Shown here in pieces: positions 11,690 through 23,335 of a stretch of 64,000 nt of DNA. The notes beneath the pieces were generated by a model. That model searched no databases, was not told the origin of the DNA, and saw nothing but the letters and a program-made list of their open reading frames with translations. Source of the DNA: Aurifilum marmelostoma (taxonomy: Eukaryota; Ascomycota; Sordariomycetes; Diaporthales; Cryphonectriaceae); the NCBI GenBank assembly GCA_027559495.1, contig JAMXSV010000005.1:806001-870000 (forward strand), given 5' to 3'. How positions within the stretch are numbered: position 1 is the stretch's first letter; every line of letters starts with the position of its first letter. Made by a program: the position numbers and the translations under genes.

Positions 11690-13597
11690 ATAAGATCGAA
11701 GTACGGCGGCTGGGGCAGCTTCTGTTTTTCGTGACCACTTTGAGGAAAGCTTGTTCGGCCTCTTTTTGAGGGGATAAAGAGGACCGCAGACAACATAGGT
11801 AGCAATTTACAGCTATACATTCCCAAGTTGCATCCTCGCAATACGCTAAAAGCCGCTCTTAAATGACCAATCAGTGCCAAATTGCTTCATCTGCAGAACC
11901 AGGTCATTTGACTTGAAGTGCTTCGATGACCGATAAGAACTCAAACCACAACTCGCATTGGTCTTTTTATCATTATGCTTCAGTCAGAACTTCATAGCAC
12001 TTTCAGTTCAGCAAATGTTGCTGACTTATCTGATGTTCGTCTGGCTGCTCTTCGATATGCAGATGACACCTCTGCTCTGCAGAAAGCGCGCACATGGAGC
12101 CTGGCTCTAAGCAACAACATCTGGCAATTTAGTGGCGCTATCATCTCCTAATTCCATCAGCTACCTTGACCCTTGGGTACTGTGTTGGTGTTCGCCCACC
12201 CTAATCGAGAAGCATATGCAGCAACTTAGCACGGGCTCTCCCAACAGCTAGTAGGATTGCAATAGACTCTTTGATATCGTCTCCTTTCAGTATAATAAAG
12301 CTTACAATATCAGCCCGGGCGTCTACATGATAGATAACTTCAATTTTTGTCAGAAGAAGAGATGCTGCCCTCTTTAGCATTTGGGTCAGCGCTGTGATGA
12401 AGCGCTCAGGGCCAAATCCATACTACCTACATTAGAAGTGTTCATGGCTGAGTCACTGTAAGGGCGCACATCAGAGTGCCATCACGGTCGTCCAGGCTGT
12501 GGTTGGTATCATAATGAGCTTCAGAAAAAATACTCTGGTTCTACAAATGCATTCTTTGTTTCATGGATCCACACTTGTATCTACATTGAAGTGATAGGAA
12601 GATTCACAACATCAGGACGATCATTTCTGAGGGCTGCAAGGAGAGCTGGTGTCAAGACCTTGCGATCTGAAAGTTTTCAATCACTAAGAAAATAATGTAG
12701 CTTATTATCGCGTTGGTCTAGGCCCATATGGCCCAAATCACGTGGACCCGCTCGTTATATATCCACAGAATAGTTTCTCTTCTTTTTACCCCTTTTCCTA
12801 GAAATATTAGAGGTTTCTCGCAATACTTATTCAGATTGTTTTATTTAGCTGTTAGTTGTATAGACTTGGGTGAATCTTTGGCAGAGGCTATGCAAGATGT
12901 TACATAGTAGAAAAGTGGCAAATATTAAGAAAAGGCTTATCAAAATGGACTATGAAATCAGAAGGATAATTGAGGACTTTGGTTGCCTTGATCTTTATGA
13001 ATCACGCGACTAATATCTATCTACTAGACTCCCTTTTCTAACAAAAAATAAGGCAAGTAAATAGAACTATATTTTAATTGAAGTTAGTCAGAAGTGATGA
13101 TTTGGATCATTTTCCAGCAAGCTGCACGTGGGTGAACACGGCCACACCCAAATACATCTGAGATTAAGCCTTGTGGGTAAGTATTTTGGTTTGCTAAGCT
13201 AATAAAGTTCAGGTGGATGAAAAGATAATAGAGGATCTTACTATGAAGAAGCTAATTGCCAAGTAGAATGCATCTTTCTTTTGCACTAATAGTCTGTAAC
13301 ATGCTGAAACAGTACACATATGACTCAAAAGTATTTGGAGGGCCTGCGATAATTAGCGTTTATCACAGCCCCTCAATACACCGCACAGTGTCCAATAGAG
13401 TAGACATTATGTAAGAGCATCATGTGAGACCAATTTCAATATTTGGTTAGTTGGTTTGTGACGTGGGTAGTCACTATATAAGCGTCGCTTTGGGCTACCC
13501 TTCTATGTCATCTTCCCTTTACTGCTTCCCTCCCCATTGTTCCGCTTCTGTGTGGATCTTATTAGCATCCCATCAGCCTAAGTCAACAATAAGCAAT
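11690..13597. other. intergenic with possible gene scraps
   Basis: Composition is between that of the genes and the RIP blocks. On the minus strand, about 12205-12417 stays open for some 70 codons and reads protein-like (around 'FGPERFITALTQMLKRAASL'), ending at a TAG; I do not recognise it and stops flank it. The rest shows no motif. The final 150 bp, with a TATATAAG at 13475, would be the promoter of the truncated hydrolase. Confidence 0.4.
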
Positions 13598-14156
13598 ATG
13601 GCTTTCTGGTTGTCACCACCCCTGAAGACCGTATATTCAATCTTCGTTGTCCTCAAATCATACCGCAAGCAATTACTCTCTTTGCCTAGTATCTACTTGG
13701 GCCTCTCTGTATCCAGGATGTAAGATACTTTTTCTTCCCCCTCTCCCTGAATATCTAGACCCTACTGATCCGAGAATATGATAAAATGATGCTTTGATTC
13801 AGCGGAATTGTTACTGGCTGATCTTATTGACTGCCAAAATAAGCCTTGCTAGCACCTTGCTGAAAACATGCGTCCAGTATTCTGCTATGACACAGTCTCG
13901 GCATGTCTTGGACACGCTCGAAGAGACTAAAGAGAGGCCGATTGAGATTGAGCCACCAGCTGCATACCTTTTTCGCAATGCTTTGGACCCTACCGATACT
14001 ATCAAACCGAAAACCGTCAAGGGCGTATGGCTTCCCAGCTTGCCCTCTATAGAAGTCAGCAGCTTGGAAAAGACGAAAGTCATTCTTCACTTTCCTGGTG
14101 GCGCTTTTGCCATAGCCTCCGGCCATGAGACCTCTATAGCATTTTATATCTAGCAA
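13598..14156 (+). pseudogene. truncated alpha/beta hydrolase (N-terminal part)
   Basis: An ATG at 13598 opens a hydrophobic N-terminus. After a likely intron (about 13711-13802, exact donor unclear) the frame continues with 'PPAAYLFRNALDP' and 'KTVKGVWLPSLPS', then 'VILHFPGGAFAIASGHE', which is the oxyanion-hole strand (HxGG-like) of the alpha/beta-hydrolase-3 family. A TAG at 14151 stops it, and the catalytic Ser, Asp and His regions are absent before the convergent diterpene synthase ends at 14252. About two thirds of a normal enzyme is missing. It looks like a remnant of a cluster esterase or acetyl hydrolase. Confidence 0.6.
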
Positions 14157-14251
14157 GTTAGTCTATATTATGTACAATTCCTGGTTCTTGATATTAAGGC
14201 TCGATGCACTCTTATGTCTTTGTAGACAAGCATTGTAATTATAGCTAGCTT

Positions 14252-17158
14252 TTAGACTATTTCTTCAAGTCTGCTAGCGATATCTTGTGCTACATATATC
14301 TGGCCGAATAAGTCAGTAACATCAATGAACGCCTTTATCTTCATTCTTACAGTCTCATCGAGACTTGGTAAGAGCCTTTGCCAGCAAACTTCCAAGCAAG
14401 CCCTCTCTATGCTAGCCACTCTCATTAACAAATCCTTTGCCTTCTCCAGAGACTTCTTCCTTGGACCTTCATCAGCTTCGTTGGTTGTCACCAGAGGAAA
14501 CAGGTTCTGTTGATCTTCATCACCGAATTCCGGAAAATGCAGGCTATTGAGATTTCCCTCTGCTTCATCTCGCATCGCAGAGCCGTAATCATTGTATTGT
14601 CGGCAGAGGGCGGCAAGATGCGAGCACATCTCCCGTGCAAGATATCTCTGGTCCATAGACCTTAAGCAATGAGAACCGCTTGCACTAATCAGACTGCCAA
14701 AGAAGGCGAATGAATATGGACAACTCGTATCATTAGCTCCGGTCGTATGAACCCAATCATAGTACGGCATCAGGTCTGGTGTTGCCCCTGAGGCTTGGGT
14801 GCGCTGTTGTTGCTCCTTCAGTCTCATATTGTCTGCATTGTGCGCGATATGTGCGAGAAGGTATTTTTTGAGCTCCTGTAGCACATGCAGTCTGACCGAG
14901 TCTGGACTTTTGAGCAGGGCCTTATGCTGCTTCACATAGCTGATATACTTGGATAATACCTCAGCCACGTTTTTCAAGTTCGGGGGTTTGGGGGGCGAGC
15001 CAACGTCTGACGATGAAGTTCTAAGAGTTGTTGACTGGGAAATGGCTATGTGGCCTGGTGAAAGTGAGGCAGAATGTTGACCTGAGCTTTGTATCTCGGC
15101 GATAATGATCATCCTCAGAACCTGCAAGCTCGGTTCAGCCAAACGAGCCACAACAGCCTCCATATATTCATCAACTTGATAGTTCAGCATGGAGATGATC
15201 ATCATTTCCCATAGTTCATCACAAGAAAGCCTGAAACCGTTGGCGGCATTGATAGTTGTCCACGTGATTGGGATGTAAACAAGGTATCCGTCTGCCGAGA
15301 TGCCCATATTGTCTCGGGGAAAGACGCCGAGGCGTATTTGCTTGAGACGATTCTCATACATTGCTGCCTCGTAGATCGAGAACGTCATCGTTGCAATCGA
15401 GAGATCTCGAAGAAGTGGGAGCTTGCCGAAGAACTTGGACATTCTCTGGGTCTTGGTTTCATCAATCCCGAAAATTTGCTCGACGTCGGGTGTCCACGGT
15501 TCCTTGTTGGCTAAAGAGTTCATGGCCGCCAAGCAATAAGTCTCCGAAAGAATAGGATATTTGTACGTGACCTTTTCAATCCAGAGATATTCGCCAGTTG
15601 CCCACTGGCTAGCATGACACTCCAGATATTGTTTCGCATTTGACAACGCAGCTTCGGCATGCTTTCGGATGGGAAGAGGCCAGGGGAGGTGGAGGGCGCG
15701 GGAGATTAGCAAAACCCCATACGAGGTCCTTTCGACCGAATTTTTCCATGAACCATTTTCCCGTTGTCTGTCAATGGTACGACAGAGTAACTGAACGAGA
15801 ATGATTGGTACATCAATCTTGATGACATCTGCGTCTATGACCCTCAGTGAGCCATGATCATAGACGCGAAACAGCTGACAAAGAGCCGAGGCTAGTAGCA
15901 TCTCCGTGTATTCAGCAGCGAGGTTCCACTTGTCGTGCAGTCTGTCCGCATTCCAATGTGTGCATAAGAATTTGACTGCTTTCTCGATTTGTTGCACGTA
16001 TTGGTCGACGTTGGGAGATGTCAGAAGCGCAAGGAGAACATTGCAATTCGCGCTTGCGCTGGGGTTCCTCTCCAGCTGATATGTCTTGAAGTGACCACTG
16101 CCCTCAAAGTACCGGATGAGAGGGGCGCGGTTGATTTGCACTCCGAGAGCTGTCAAAGCAAGCATAGCCCTGGACGTGTCGTCTGCATCAGGGAGGATCG
16201 CAGGTGCGAAGCCCAGTACGCCGTCTTGATCACTGATCGCCTTTTCGAGATATCGAGTGATAATGTGGAGGTCGTGATCGTTAAAATCCTCAACATTGAA
16301 ACCACACGCAAGAAGTGTCGACATGATCCAGGATATCTCGAACACGGGGGTGGGAAAGCCGCTTGGTACACCGCCGCAAGAGCTGTAACTGCGCACGACG
16401 CTCTCCAGATAAGTTTGTGCTCGGAAATCCCAATTTGGCGAGTGCAAGAGGTATGCAGCTGTTGATGCTGGGGATCCCAGCATACCACCATACTCGGTGC
16501 AATGGTGCCTCAAAAGACCAAAATCAACAAGTCCAATCAAAGCTTCCAAGGAATGCAACAGTGTACTTTGCTTCTTTGAAGCAACCACGTCTGGGTGAAA
16601 ATTTGAAAGTTTCTGCTGGTGAAGACTTGCAAGCGTTGCTTGACCTTCAAATTCGAAGGAGATGCCCTCCTCACTAAGCGGGGTCAACAGACTCGGCACT
16701 AGCATCTCGAAACCGACATGAACAGTCTGGTGCACGTTCCAATGCTTGAGCGCTGATTCCAGCGCGCCTCGAGCTTTCTCGATTCTGGACGGTAACTTCC
16801 AAGCTCCCGGAGTACAATGGGTATCGATGTCAACATTTCTTGACTTGTGATGCTTAATCAGAGCCAGGAGACCTGCCATCGTGTTGAGAATGCCATCAAT
16901 CTCTGAGGCATATGTTGGCCATGTTCCATCCTCTTTTTGGTGAAGCAATAGATAAGAATATGATTCTGGAAACAGCCAGTTATCTGAGCCTTTAGGACGT
17001 TCAATCATAGCCAGCCATGCAGTGTCGTAAATCGATATGCTGAAAGATCCGAAGCCGTGATTGTGAGAACACCCCTCTGCCAGATGTGCCACAAGTCGAT
17101 TCGCGTCCTGGACAACATTCCGGGGGATCTCAACTTCTTGTCCCTGCGTTAGAGGCAT
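14252..17158 (-). CDS. bifunctional diterpene synthase (CPS/KS type)
   Basis: One uninterrupted frame of 968 residues, close to fungal copalyl diphosphate/kaurene synthases (about 950). The class II half carries DADD (324-327), the proton-donating DxDD motif that cyclises GGPP to a copalyl diphosphate. The class I half carries DEYME (663-667), a DDxxD variant typical of fungal enzymes, and NDYGSAMRD (856-864), the NSE-type second metal site. 'YIPITW' (628-633) and 'GNLNSLHFPEF' (868-878) also match this family. The likely product is ent-kaurene or a related tetracyclic diterpene; the stereochemistry and skeleton cannot be fixed from motifs. This is the core enzyme of the cluster, sharing its strand with P450-B and P450-C. 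The 553-bp gap upstream holds its promoter. Confidence 0.96.
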   Translation of the reverse strand: MPLTQGQEVEIPRNVVQDANRLVAHLAEGCSHNHGFGSFSISIYDTAWLAMIERPKGSDNWLFPESYSYLLLHQKEDGTWPTYASEIDGILNTMAGLLALIKHHKSRNVDIDTHCTPGAWKLPSRIEKARGALESALKHWNVHQTVHVGFEMLVPSLLTPLSEEGISFEFEGQATLASLHQQKLSNFHPDVVASKKQSTLLHSLEALIGLVDFGLLRHHCTEYGGMLGSPASTAAYLLHSPNWDFRAQTYLESVVRSYSSCGGVPSGFPTPVFEISWIMSTLLACGFNVEDFNDHDLHIITRYLEKAISDQDGVLGFAPAILPDADDTSRAMLALTALGVQINRAPLIRYFEGSGHFKTYQLERNPSASANCNVLLALLTSPNVDQYVQQIEKAVKFLCTHWNADRLHDKWNLAAEYTEMLLASALCQLFRVYDHGSLRVIDADVIKIDVPIILVQLLCRTIDRQRENGSWKNSVERTSYGVLLISRALHLPWPLPIRKHAEAALSNAKQYLECHASQWATGEYLWIEKVTYKYPILSETYCLAAMNSLANKEPWTPDVEQIFGIDETKTQRMSKFFGKLPLLRDLSIATMTFSIYEAAMYENRLKQIRLGVFPRDNMGISADGYLVYIPITWTTINAANGFRLSCDELWEMMIISMLNYQVDEYMEAVVARLAEPSLQVLRMIIIAEIQSSGQHSASLSPGHIAISQSTTLRTSSSDVGSPPKPPNLKNVAEVLSKYISYVKQHKALLKSPDSVRLHVLQELKKYLLAHIAHNADNMRLKEQQQRTQASGATPDLMPYYDWVHTTGANDTSCPYSFAFFGSLISASGSHCLRSMDQRYLAREMCSHLAALCRQYNDYGSAMRDEAEGNLNSLHFPEFGDEDQQNLFPLVTTNEADEGPRKKSLEKAKDLLMRVASIERACLEVCWQRLLPSLDETVRMKIKAFIDVTDLFGQIYVAQDIASRLEEIV

Positions 17159-17712
17159 GTTGATTGTAACTAAGGTGACAAAGTGCTGAGGCTAGAATCA
17201 ATAAGATGTGTAGCTGGGTATGAAAAAAAGAATCTGATGTTGTGGCGGCAACTCAACGGGGATATATTCATTCTTCTAGATCAATGGTCCTCTCTCTCAA
17301 ACGATACACTGAATTGATGTTCGACAGCATACCAAACTCAGCTCATAGAGATAAGCCGGGGGGTATCACCATAGGTTCTCACAGTCGGGTCCGGTCGTCT
17401 CCGCTTTTCTCTGGGAGAAGATTCCATGCAATGTCGATCCATGCGCAATACACAAAGTATGATAGCGTGCAAAAGGACCGCATGTGAATAGAGGCTAGCG
17501 GGAGTAGTAGCGGGGATGCTAGCCAACTCCGTAATAAAGCAATGCGTACGTATCAAGGAAAAAGTTGCAATACTCCATACAGATCACGACCTTCGTACAT
17601 GATTACACAACTGAATCTTAGCCTATCTCCACCCCTTGCCCCGTTCTCCATTTCTCCGGGGTTCGCGCCATCAATTCAACCACATTCTAGCATCCACCAT
17701 TCCGAAGCTGCA
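17159..17712. promoter_or_regulatory. upstream region of the diterpene synthase
   Basis: Gap between the start of the diterpene synthase and the end of P450-B on the same strand. It must hold the synthase promoter and the P450-B terminator. I see no unambiguous factor-binding site. Confidence 0.5.
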
Positions 17713-19255
17713 TCAGCTTCTACGAGTGAGACGGATGATGGTGGGTTGCTTATCCCAGAACCACCAGATACCCTGCTTTTCCCATACTGGCAGGTCAATC
17801 GCTGGAGGAATAGACACATCAAAGGTCCACAACAATTTAGCGAGGATCAAACGAAGCTCAAGCCAAGCCAAACTTTGCCCAGGACAGTTGTGTGGCCCGA
17901 GGGAGAAGGGATTGAAAGCGGTCTTATCGTCTCGCACGCCGTCGTCCGCGTTGCTCAGCCACCTTGTAGGCATGAATCGTTCTGGCTCGACAAAGTTCCT
18001 CCTGGCTCTGTAGGTGGCCCATGGCGGGATGGAGACCACCGTATTTGCAGGAAGCATCTCACCAGCAACAAGGCCACCTCCCGGAGGAACATTGCGGCGC
18101 ATTGCATCTGGGATTGTCGGGCAGAGTCTCATTCCCTCATTCAACGTTGCGTTGAGTAAAGGAAGCTGCTTCAATTTGAATCCTGCGATGTCCGCTCCAG
18201 AACTGAAAGCTGATCGAATTTCGCCCGTGACTGCGGTGAGGTCGTCGGAATTGCGTAGAAGGTAATTGAGTGCCCCAGTCAACACGGTTGTGACCGATTC
18301 GCTACCTGCAGCTACCAGCATCATGGAGTTGACTTCCATTTCTTCACGACTCATAGACGCGACTGTAGAGTCACCTTCAGACTTGAGAAGCTGACCAATA
18401 ATGTCAGGCCGGTTTGAGCCGGCGGCAATACGCTCGCGGACCTTCTGTTCAGTGATGCGCCACATCTCCATCACCTCTCTGAAAGCTGAAGCAGGTGTGA
18501 TCGCCATGAGTATGGTGTATATCCAGGGGTAGAATTTCGCAGATGTAACAATCGTAGCTGCCTTGAATTGACTGACAGTCTGAATCCAGGGATGAATTGT
18601 CAGACCATCCAGACAGCCGAACGATGAACCCCAAACCAGGTCTCCGATTATATCGAAAGCTACATAGTTGATCCACTCTACAGCGTCTATATCAGTTGAC
18701 CCGTGTTTCGACGAGGTGCCGATGCGTTCATGCAGCTTTGATACTAATTTGTCGACGTAAGAGCACACGAATGGTTCTTGTGCCGCGGTGCGCTGTTCTG
18801 AAAATGCTGGAGCCAGAAGTCTTCGAAAACGAGCATGCTCCTCCTCGGTGCATGCAATCAAGTTTGACGCAGTTTTTCCTGGTGGCTGATCTTTGTACTC
18901 GCGAGGACGGAGAAAGTTTTTGGGATAGATATCTCTCCAAGCGGCAGGATCGATGAACGAGAGCTCATCGGGAGCTAAGCGGACAATGTCGCCGTACTGT
19001 TCATGCAGCTTCTTGACATCGTGTGGCAGCCGTCCGTGCATGAATGATGATAGGAAAGGAAGCCGAGTAGCGCGCCAGAGAAACGGACCTGGGTACTTCG
19101 ACAGCTGATGAAGCCAGACATTGTAAACCAACAGACTGGCAAAATACTGTATATTATTAATAGACTATATTTAAAAGTAGACGATACGCCAGGACCAAAC
19201 TCACCGCCGCTGCCAAGCTCATAGACCAGATGAGGATTTCCAAAAATTGAGCCAT
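17713..19255 (-). CDS. cytochrome P450-B (trichothecene C-15 hydroxylase-like clade)
   Basis: Two exons (19255-19205 and 19146-17713; 58-nt intron, donor GTGAGT, acceptor TACAG) give 494 residues. The first exon encodes most of the ER anchor. Landmarks: 'KYPGPFLWRATRLP' hinge, 'YGDIVRLAPDELSFIDP', C-helix 'HARFRRLLAPAFSE', I-helix 'AAGSESVTT', 'NEGMR' (ExxR), and heme loop 'FSLGPHNCPG' with Cys about 438. The pattern fits the large fungal clade of the isotrichodermin C-15 hydroxylase and benzoate hydroxylase (CYP65/CYP53 vicinity). Tandem with P450-C and the diterpene synthase, so likely co-regulated. Substrate unknown. Confidence 0.9.
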
Positions 19256-19999
19256 CTTGCACGACTCAAGGTGATGATTGCTCTTGACGCATGAATTTTA
19301 GCTGGTGGTGTCGTGTCAATAGAGCGTACAGCGAACACGGAAACTGCGGCTTGCTTGCGAAGGAGCTTGGGAAGCCGAGCACACGTGATCGGCATCATTT
19401 CACACACAAGTATTGCAGGGCCAACCCTGATCCTTGACATGCTAATGGACCCATACCATGTACATCAAAAGAACCCCTCGGCCGGAAGATTCATTCGGTC
19501 CCTTCCGTCGTTACATTGGATCCCCCTTTCTAACCTAGAACAGCCCCATATCCGGATAGATCGGGCCCGAGCCGAGAAGCGAAAAGAGTACCATGCATTA
19601 GGGCCCATATTTTGTACTCCACAACGCTAAACATCCTTGCATCGACCTGAACGACGTTTGCTACGTACACCTACAGGAGAACTTCACAAATCTTCTCATA
19701 TCTTTGTCTGAGTGCACACCGGTTGCAACCTTTAAGCACGGCGCTTAGTCTTTGTATGTAGCTACCGAAATGACAAGTTGGATCATCGTGTTCCGCTAGG
19801 AGAATAGCTCGATAGGGGGTGCCCAGGTGCCGGGAGTTGTATGTAGCTCAGCAAAAACCGTCTTAATAATGACATCAAAATCAACTGATGCAGGAGGATC
19901 TACGATGTACCACCAGATAATGAGCTTGATCGATGAACGTATGTTCGCACTACACCATCCTATGCGGCGTTGACCTGAATATAACATGCTCGAAAACGA
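19256..19999. other. intergenic between P450-B and P450-C
   Basis: Both flanking genes are on the minus strand, so this 744-bp gap holds the promoter of P450-B and the 3' end of P450-C. Short open frames here show no motif. Confidence 0.5.
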
Positions 20000-21700
20000 T
20001 TAGAGTGGCAGCCGCTCTGACGCGGGCCGGGCTCGCATCAGTATCTCAGCATCTGGGTTCGGGAAGATGAACTCGTGGGCGCGCAAATTCGGCGGGCGCT
20101 CGCCACCATTCTTGAGTTTGAACTCATAGTCCATCAATAGGCGCACGAGTATGATTTTGATTTCGAGACTGGCGAAGAAACGCCCTGGGCACGAATTTGG
20201 ACCGTGTCCGAAATTGAGAATTCGGTCTTGTGTCGTTGAAAATTGATGCAAGTGGCCCTCGCCCTCGCGTTGCCGGAGCTTGTAGTAACGAAAACCATCG
20301 AATTTCTCTGGATCTGGTGTCACTTCAGGGTCGTTTTGTATGGAATTAACCGCCATACTGATATGGGCGCCCTTTTGCAGCAGCGTGCCGTCCGACATCC
20401 TGGCGTCTTGGAGAAGAACGCGGTGCATGGACAGTAGGGTTGGCGGGTTGAAGCGCTGCGATTCGCGCATGAATGAATCGAGTTTCCGGAGCTTTGAGTA
20501 TGCAGGTTTCTCCCATTTCATCCATGGACCCTCTTTATCCACCACCGCTCGTATTTCTTCTCGAATTGGCTCAAGATACTCCGGATGAGCCAGAAGGTCG
20601 TAGAGACAATGTACCGCGTTCATCTGGGAAGTGTGAATAGAGGCGAGCGACATCACTACCTCGAGATGAGCAAGAGCCGAAGCCTCGCCCTCTTCGGGCG
20701 TGGCTATCTCCATCATCCAAGACAGTAGATTGTGTTTGCTATCATTGGGCTCCGTGCAGCCCTCAGCTTCTGCTTTGCGTCGGCGGTTGATTTCGGGGAC
20801 AAGAAGTTTCTTAGCCTTCTCTATATATGCCGTGCCTTTGTATGACGAGGGCATAAACAAGTTGAGGAAGCCATGGGTCCACATTGGGAAGAGTCGCAAG
20901 AAGACCAAAGAGACAAATACATTCTCGGTGAATTGCGTCGAAACCTCGAGCCACTCCGGATTGCGGCATAATGGCCTACCGAGGAATATCCGAGCACTTA
21001 CACGAGCAACGAAGTCCAGAATGGTGTGGTAAGCCTTCACCGTCACCCACTCATCTATTTCATAAGTGTCAGTTGTTGGACTCATTAACAAGAAATTTCA
21101 CTGGTGCTCACCTTCGGATCGTGTGAGCTCTTGTTCCACAGCAAAGTTCACTTCTTCTTGCATAGGTCTTGTAAGAGAGCTGAGGTGAGGAGTGAGCTTG
21201 AGCTGGAGAGTACGAAAGTGCAGGTTATTGCGGAGAATAATGTGCATATTCGTTGAGGAGCCCATCAGATTGTGGACGTGAGCTACCGTGGGGCTTGCCA
21301 CAGTGTTTGGGAGCTTGCGTATGTCGTCGACATACTTGTACGGCAGTACTAGCATATCGGTGTCAGCTCTTCTGAATTGGAAGATTTCATCCTTGCACTA
21401 CCAAAATATCTCAGTCAGTCGGCCACCACATTATGTCTCCACATTGACTCACTGCCTGGTAGCCCTCGTTCAAGACTTCCTCAGCCCGGCGGAAGAAGCG
21501 AAAGTTGGAGATCATAATAGGCTCAAGCTGTGTAGAGACCCCAAAAGAGGAACTTTGTAGCCGAATATCTGCGAAAATGCAAAGGACAGCATATATGCTC
21601 CCGCCGCCAAAAATGCGAACATCCATGTAGAAGCTAAGTGCTCTGCGGAAGACAAATGGAATGCATGTGGAATGTCCCATAATAAAGTTGTGCTTGCCAT
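20000..21700 (-). CDS. cytochrome P450-C, ent-kaurene oxidase-like, frameshifted
   Basis: Three exons (21700-21453, 21391-21112, 21054-20000) with introns of 61 and 57 nt. The sequence follows the gibberellin-cluster P450-4 (CYP503) family closely in order: TM anchor, 'KVPLLG', 'LEPIMISNFRFF', 'DTDMLVLPYKYVDDIRKL', 'LTPHLSSLT', 'DEWVTV', 'VSARIFLG', I-helix 'SLASIHTS', 'RESQRFNP' (ExxR), 'DGFRYYKLR' and heme loop 'FGHGPNSCPGRFFAS'. Known members oxidise C-19 of ent-kaurene to kaurenoic acid. Exon 1 contains an apparent loss of one G in a run at 21539-21542, after 'KVPLLG'; no intron of normal size can bridge it. If the base is truly missing, the anchor is cut off from the enzyme. With the frame intact the length would be about 527, normal for the family. 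Confidence 0.85.
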
Positions 21701-21959
21701 ATTTTCGGTAAACAAGCAAGGTGAATAAATGAAAATTATACAGACAGAGTAAGCGATTTTTTCAAGAGAAGTCCTCAATTGATAAGTAAGGTCTTTATCC
21801 AGAGCAGAGAGATGTCCAAACCCTTAGAAAAGCAGCGCATCTTGAAAAAGTATAGCTCTAAAGATAATGAATACAAGACTGGATTCATTAAAGGCTTGAC
21901 TTCAAATTTGCATCGTTAGTACTCAGTCAGTGTTCCTTGTTGTATTGATACTATACCTT
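21701..21959. promoter_or_regulatory. upstream region of P450-C
   Basis: Normal-composition sequence upstream of P450-C. An in-frame ATG at 21778 would extend the N-terminus by 26 residues; I prefer 21700 because the hydrophobic anchor then sits as in related enzymes. The AT-rich insertion begins just beyond. Confidence 0.4.
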
Positions 21960-22725
21960 ATGAAGAGACAGATAGGAATTATCTAGATAAGCATATATTA
22001 TGCAAATTAAAAGCAAGTTAGGAGCTGTGTAATGAGTTGTAATAGTAATTCGTAATAAAGTATAATATCATTTTTAATTAAAGTTTGAAATAGCTATTAT
22101 TTTCTAAATCGCTTTTTACTAATATATATACTCAAAATTTCTCTTATTGTTATTAGGTTTGAAAAATGAATTTAACGTAAAATATTTATAAATAAAAATA
22201 GATAAATATTTATAAATAAAAATAGATAAATCTTTTATATAAAAATAATACCTAAAATATTAGTTTTATATTATAATATATTCTATAAAACTAAATTGTA
22301 ACTTAAGCGTTCTTTAATATTATCTACATATATATATATATATTATATTTATATTACTAAATAGACGCCTTAATTCGCTTAGTTAGCTTAGTCGAATTTA
22401 CTATTTATATATTTAGAGAATATAAATTAGCATATATCTTCATTATTTTTTCCCTTTTTTCTTTTGCAAAAAGTAGTTTAAACACATATAAATATAGCTT
22501 TATTAACATTCATCCTTTTCGTCTTAATTTTTATAATATTAAATTTAGTAATTATATAACTTAGTTTGCTTTTTATTATATTATTATAGGTGTATTATAG
22601 TTTTTTACTCTTATAATAGTATTATACTAAATAAGTTTGTATTTTATCGCTACTTATTTTTATAAAAGGGAATATTTAGCTTAATATATAAATTGCTAGC
22701 CTATAATAAGCATTGCTATATCGAA
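21960..22725. repeat. AT-rich, RIP-like degenerate repeat inside the cluster
   Basis: Sharp rise in A+T with many TA steps, a short TA run (about 22326-22350) and a local duplication of a TAAATATTTATAAATAAAAA-like unit at about 22182-22225. No frame is open. It looks like a transposon fragment that has been RIP-mutated and it separates P450-C from the GST. Its family is not recognisable. Confidence 0.65.
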
Positions 22726-23335
22726 GCACTCTTGCCCCCAAACTCGCGGAGAACTTGCCGATGCTAGCTTGCATAAGTACCCAAAGCATGCACCTCGCCT
22801 CAATCACAATATCAAAAGTACTATGTATGGGACTATTACTTGACACCCATTGACGCAGCTTCTAACAATTACTCAAACATTACCTATCCTAACAAGGCAG
22901 CTGCGCGTCTGCTGGCAGTGCATTTGTCTCAGGAATGCGAATCTGAGTCATGAAAACATGCACCTTCCCCTAACGATAACGCCGATGATAATAGTACTCT
23001 GCATGGCGTTGCTACTTAGTGCTTATTGGTGAGAACTTTTGCCATTGTCTCGTATAGGAACACGCAGCATCCAATGAATGCAGCCACAGCGCTTGCTTGA
23101 AGCATCATTGCCTCGTATCCTTGGAAGTGATGCTGACGTGCATTCACGAAAGCATGCACCTCGCCACGACGGAACTGTAGACGTGATAGCGACCTGCGCA
23201 GCTACATTACGGAGCGCTGAACATGGGCGCACCGCATATGTAATGAATGTCTCAGAGGCTCGTATGGAGGCAAGACACCATCCAATGAATGCAACGCTGA
23301 CCATGTCTCCGGCCCGTTGACCCCTGCACCCTCCT
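22726..23335. repeat. diverged tandem-like repeats
   Basis: The phrase AGCATGCACCTCGCC recurs as close variants at about 22786, 22956 and 23151, spaced about 170 and 195 bp. Other shared phrases such as CATCCAATGAATGCA recur between them. Composition is normal, unlike the adjoining RIP block. The units are too diverged to align by eye along their length. No gene is supported. Confidence 0.4.

Noticed and set aside
22326..22350. TA run as an origin or promoter
   Set aside because: TA runs occur throughout the RIP blocks and carry no specific meaning here.
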